A program made the position numbers and the translations under genes. This document shows positions 62,326 through 64,000 of a DNA stretch of 64,000 nucleotides, one piece after another. The stretch is from Chitinophagaceae bacterium IBVUCB2 (GTDB lineage Bacteria > Bacteroidota > Bacteroidia > Chitinophagales > Chitinophagaceae). Position 1 is the stretch's first letter; every line of letters begins with the position of its first letter. Location of the stretch: NCBI GenBank assembly GCA_002127295.1, contig NFUV01000001.1:868001-932000 (forward strand). The letters run 5' to 3'. The notes beneath the pieces are model-generated. The model did no database searches, had not been told where the DNA came from, and saw only the letters and a list, made by a program, of their open reading frames with translations.

Positions 62326-64000
62326 ATGACGGAATTAAATAAATATTCAAAAACATTAACGCAAGACCCGACACAACCTGCGGCACAGGCGATGTATTAT
62401 GCTATTGGTTTTAAAGAAGAAGATTTTAATAAAGCTCAAGTAGGCATTGTAAGTATGGGCTGGGATGGCAATCCCTGTAATATGCACTTGAATGATTTGT
62501 CGGATAATGTTAGAAAAGCTGTGAATGCAACAGATGGTTTGTTGGGTTTACGATTTTATACCATTGGTGTGAGTGATGGCATCAGCATGGGTACGGATGG
62601 AATGCGGTATAGTTTAGTGAGCCGTGATGTAATAGCTGACAGTATTGAAACAAATGCTGGTGCACAATATTATGATGGCATCATTGCTATTCCTGGTTGT
62701 GATAAAAATATGCCGGGTGCAGTAATGGCAATGGGAAGATTGAACCGCCCTTCTATTATGTTATATGGTGGAACAATTGCTCCGGGTCATTATAAAGGTG
62801 AAGACCTGAATATTGTAAGTGCATTTGAAGCATTGGGCCAAAAAATAGCAGGCAATTTAAGTGAAGCAGATTTTAAAGGCATCGTTAAGCATTCTTGTCC
62901 GGGTGCTGGTGCATGTGGTGGAATGTACACCGCTAACACAATGGCTGCTGCAATTGAAGCTTTGGGAATGAGTTTGCCGAATTCTTCTTCCAATCCTGCA
63001 TTGAGTGAAGAAAAACAAAAAGAATGTGCTGCAGTTGGGGAAGCAATAAAAATATTGTTGCAAAAAAATATTACACCGAAAGACATTATGACTTTCAAAG
63101 CATTTGAAAATGCTATTACAGTTATTATGGTGTTGGGTGGAAGCACTAATGCAGTTTTGCATTTGATAGCAATGGCAAAGAGTGTGGATGTAGAATTGTC
63201 ACAAGACGATTTTCAAAAGATAAGTGACCGTATTCCTGTATTAGCTGATTTTAAACCATCGGGAAAGTATTTGATGGAAGACCTGCACAAACATGGCGGC
63301 GTTCCTGCAGTGATGAAATACTTATTGAGCAAAGGTTTATTACATGGCGATTGTATAACAGTAACAGGAAAAACGGTGGCTGAGAATTTAGCAACTGTTG
63401 CTGATCTTGATTTTGATGCGCAAAAAATAATCATGCCTTTGGAAACTCCTTTGAAAGCAACGGGACACTTACAAATTCTCTATGGCAATCTTGCAGAAAA
63501 AGGAAGTGTTGCAAAAATAAGTGGCAAAGAAGGTGAACGATTTGAAGGAACAGCCAGAGTTTTTGATGGTGAAAAAGATCTCATAGCAGGCATACAATCA
63601 GGTAAAGTGCATGCAGGTGATGTAGTGGTGATACGTTATATCGGACCAAAAGGTGCGCCGGGAATGCCAGAGATGTTGAAACCAACCGGTGCTATCATTG
63701 GAGCAGGATTAGGAAAATCTGTAGCATTAATAACTGACGGAAGATTTAGCGGCGGTACACATGGTTTTGTTGTTGGTCACATTACTCCCGAAGCATTTGA
63801 TGGCGGATTGATAGGACTCGTAGAAGATAATGACATCATTGAAATTGATGCAGTGAATAATACATTGACATTAAAAGTAAGAGATGAAGTAATTGCTGAC
63901 AGAAGAAAAAGCTGGAAGCAACCAGCATTGAAAGCAACAAAAGGAATTCTATTCAAATATGCAAGATCTGTTAAGCCGGCTAATGAAGGCTGTGTAACAG
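62326..64000 (+). CDS. ilvD: Dihydroxy-acid dehydratase (3' end cut by window edge)
   Basis: IlvD dehydrates dihydroxy acids to the 2-oxo acids of valine and isoleucine. The frame opens at the ATG at 62326 ([20 protein letters not shown]) and stays open for 558 codons to the edge, so only a few codons are missing compared with the usual 560 or so. Fe-S ligands and metal sites are in [20 protein letters not shown] and [35 protein letters not shown] is the signature near the end. It follows ilvE by 123 bp; ilvB, ilvN and ilvC probably follow beyond the edge. Confidence 0.95.
   Translation, partial: MTELNKYSKTLTQDPTQPAAQAMYYAIGFKEEDFNKAQVGIVSMGWDGNPCNMHLNDLSDNVRKAVNATDGLLGLRFYTIGVSDGISMGTDGMRYSLVSRDVIADSIETNAGAQYYDGIIAIPGCDKNMPGAVMAMGRLNRPSIMLYGGTIAPGHYKGEDLNIVSAFEALGQKIAGNLSEADFKGIVKHSCPGAGACGGMYTANTMAAAIEALGMSLPNSSSNPALSEEKQKECAAVGEAIKILLQKNITPKDIMTFKAFENAITVIMVLGGSTNAVLHLIAMAKSVDVELSQDDFQKISDRIPVLADFKPSGKYLMEDLHKHGGVPAVMKYLLSKGLLHGDCITVTGKTVAENLATVADLDFDAQKIIMPLETPLKATGHLQILYGNLAEKGSVAKISGKEGERFEGTARVFDGEKDLIAGIQSGKVHAGDVVVIRYIGPKGAPGMPEMLKPTGAIIGAGLGKSVALITDGRFSGGTHGFVVGHITPEAFDGGLIGLVEDNDIIEIDAVNNTLTLKVRDEVIADRRKSWKQPALKATKGILFKYARSVKPANEGCVT

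Overview
The window looks like chromosomal DNA of a Bacteroidota bacterium, most likely a member of the Chitinophagaceae. The reasons are the low-to-moderate GC, the many secreted peptidases and lipoproteins, the SprB-type and DUF4476 repeat proteins, a GlmM/UbiX/PaoABC-type gene repertoire, and promoters of the Bacteroidota form TTTG-N19-TAnnTTTG (a complete one lies at 172-202). The genus is an inference. No rRNA, tRNA, CRISPR array, transposase or phage genes were seen.

Layout. 0-5 kb: an alpha-oxoamine synthase (sphingolipid or sulfonolipid type), a DPP4-type peptidase and UbiX. 5-8.5 kb (minus strand): an ECF sigma factor, an inner-membrane/outer-membrane barrel fusion that is probably its anti-sigma partner, and a lipoprotein joining SprB repeats to a c-type cytochrome. 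8.5-15.5 kb: a serine hydrolase, small secreted proteins, a PGRP-type amidase, a cyanophycinase-like peptidase and a five-repeat DUF4476 protein. 15.6-22.1 kb: aconitase, a PspC-like protein, a BlaI-BlaR1-like pair with tandem operator dyads, and a cysteine desulfurase. 22.2-30.3 kb: two separate molybdenum hydroxylase systems, PaoABC-like and IorBA-like, the second with a diheme cytochrome. The second is flanked by two 64-bp copies of the glmM 3' end. 30.3-38 kb: glmM, a methyltransferase, an LTA-synthase-like sulfatase, a PAP2 phosphatase, a CNNM/CorC-type protein and a HupE-like protein. 38-49 kb: two tandem M1 metallopeptidases, an esterase, a BNR/sortilin-type protein and an anchored trypsin-like protease. 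49-56.4 kb: a CoA-transferase, aroQ, carA, a hydrolase with a DinB protein, and hypotheticals.

56.4-64 kb is a branched-chain amino acid operon, leuA-leuC-leuD-leuB then ilvE-ilvD, running off the right edge. LeuA lacks the C-terminal leucine-sensing domain. Between leuB and ilvE lies what appears to be a complete ribosome-mediated transcription attenuator. It has a 31-codon leader peptide with nine consecutive Ile/Val codons, an 8-bp antiterminator and a perfect 10-bp terminator with eight Ts. This is the most striking regulatory structure in the window. A weaker leader-peptide candidate precedes leuA.

Other notable features are a dispersed palindromic repeat (one complete and two decayed copies), two genes whose -7 boxes end 4-5 nt before the ATG (possible leaderless mRNAs), and several unassigned inverted repeats at promoters.
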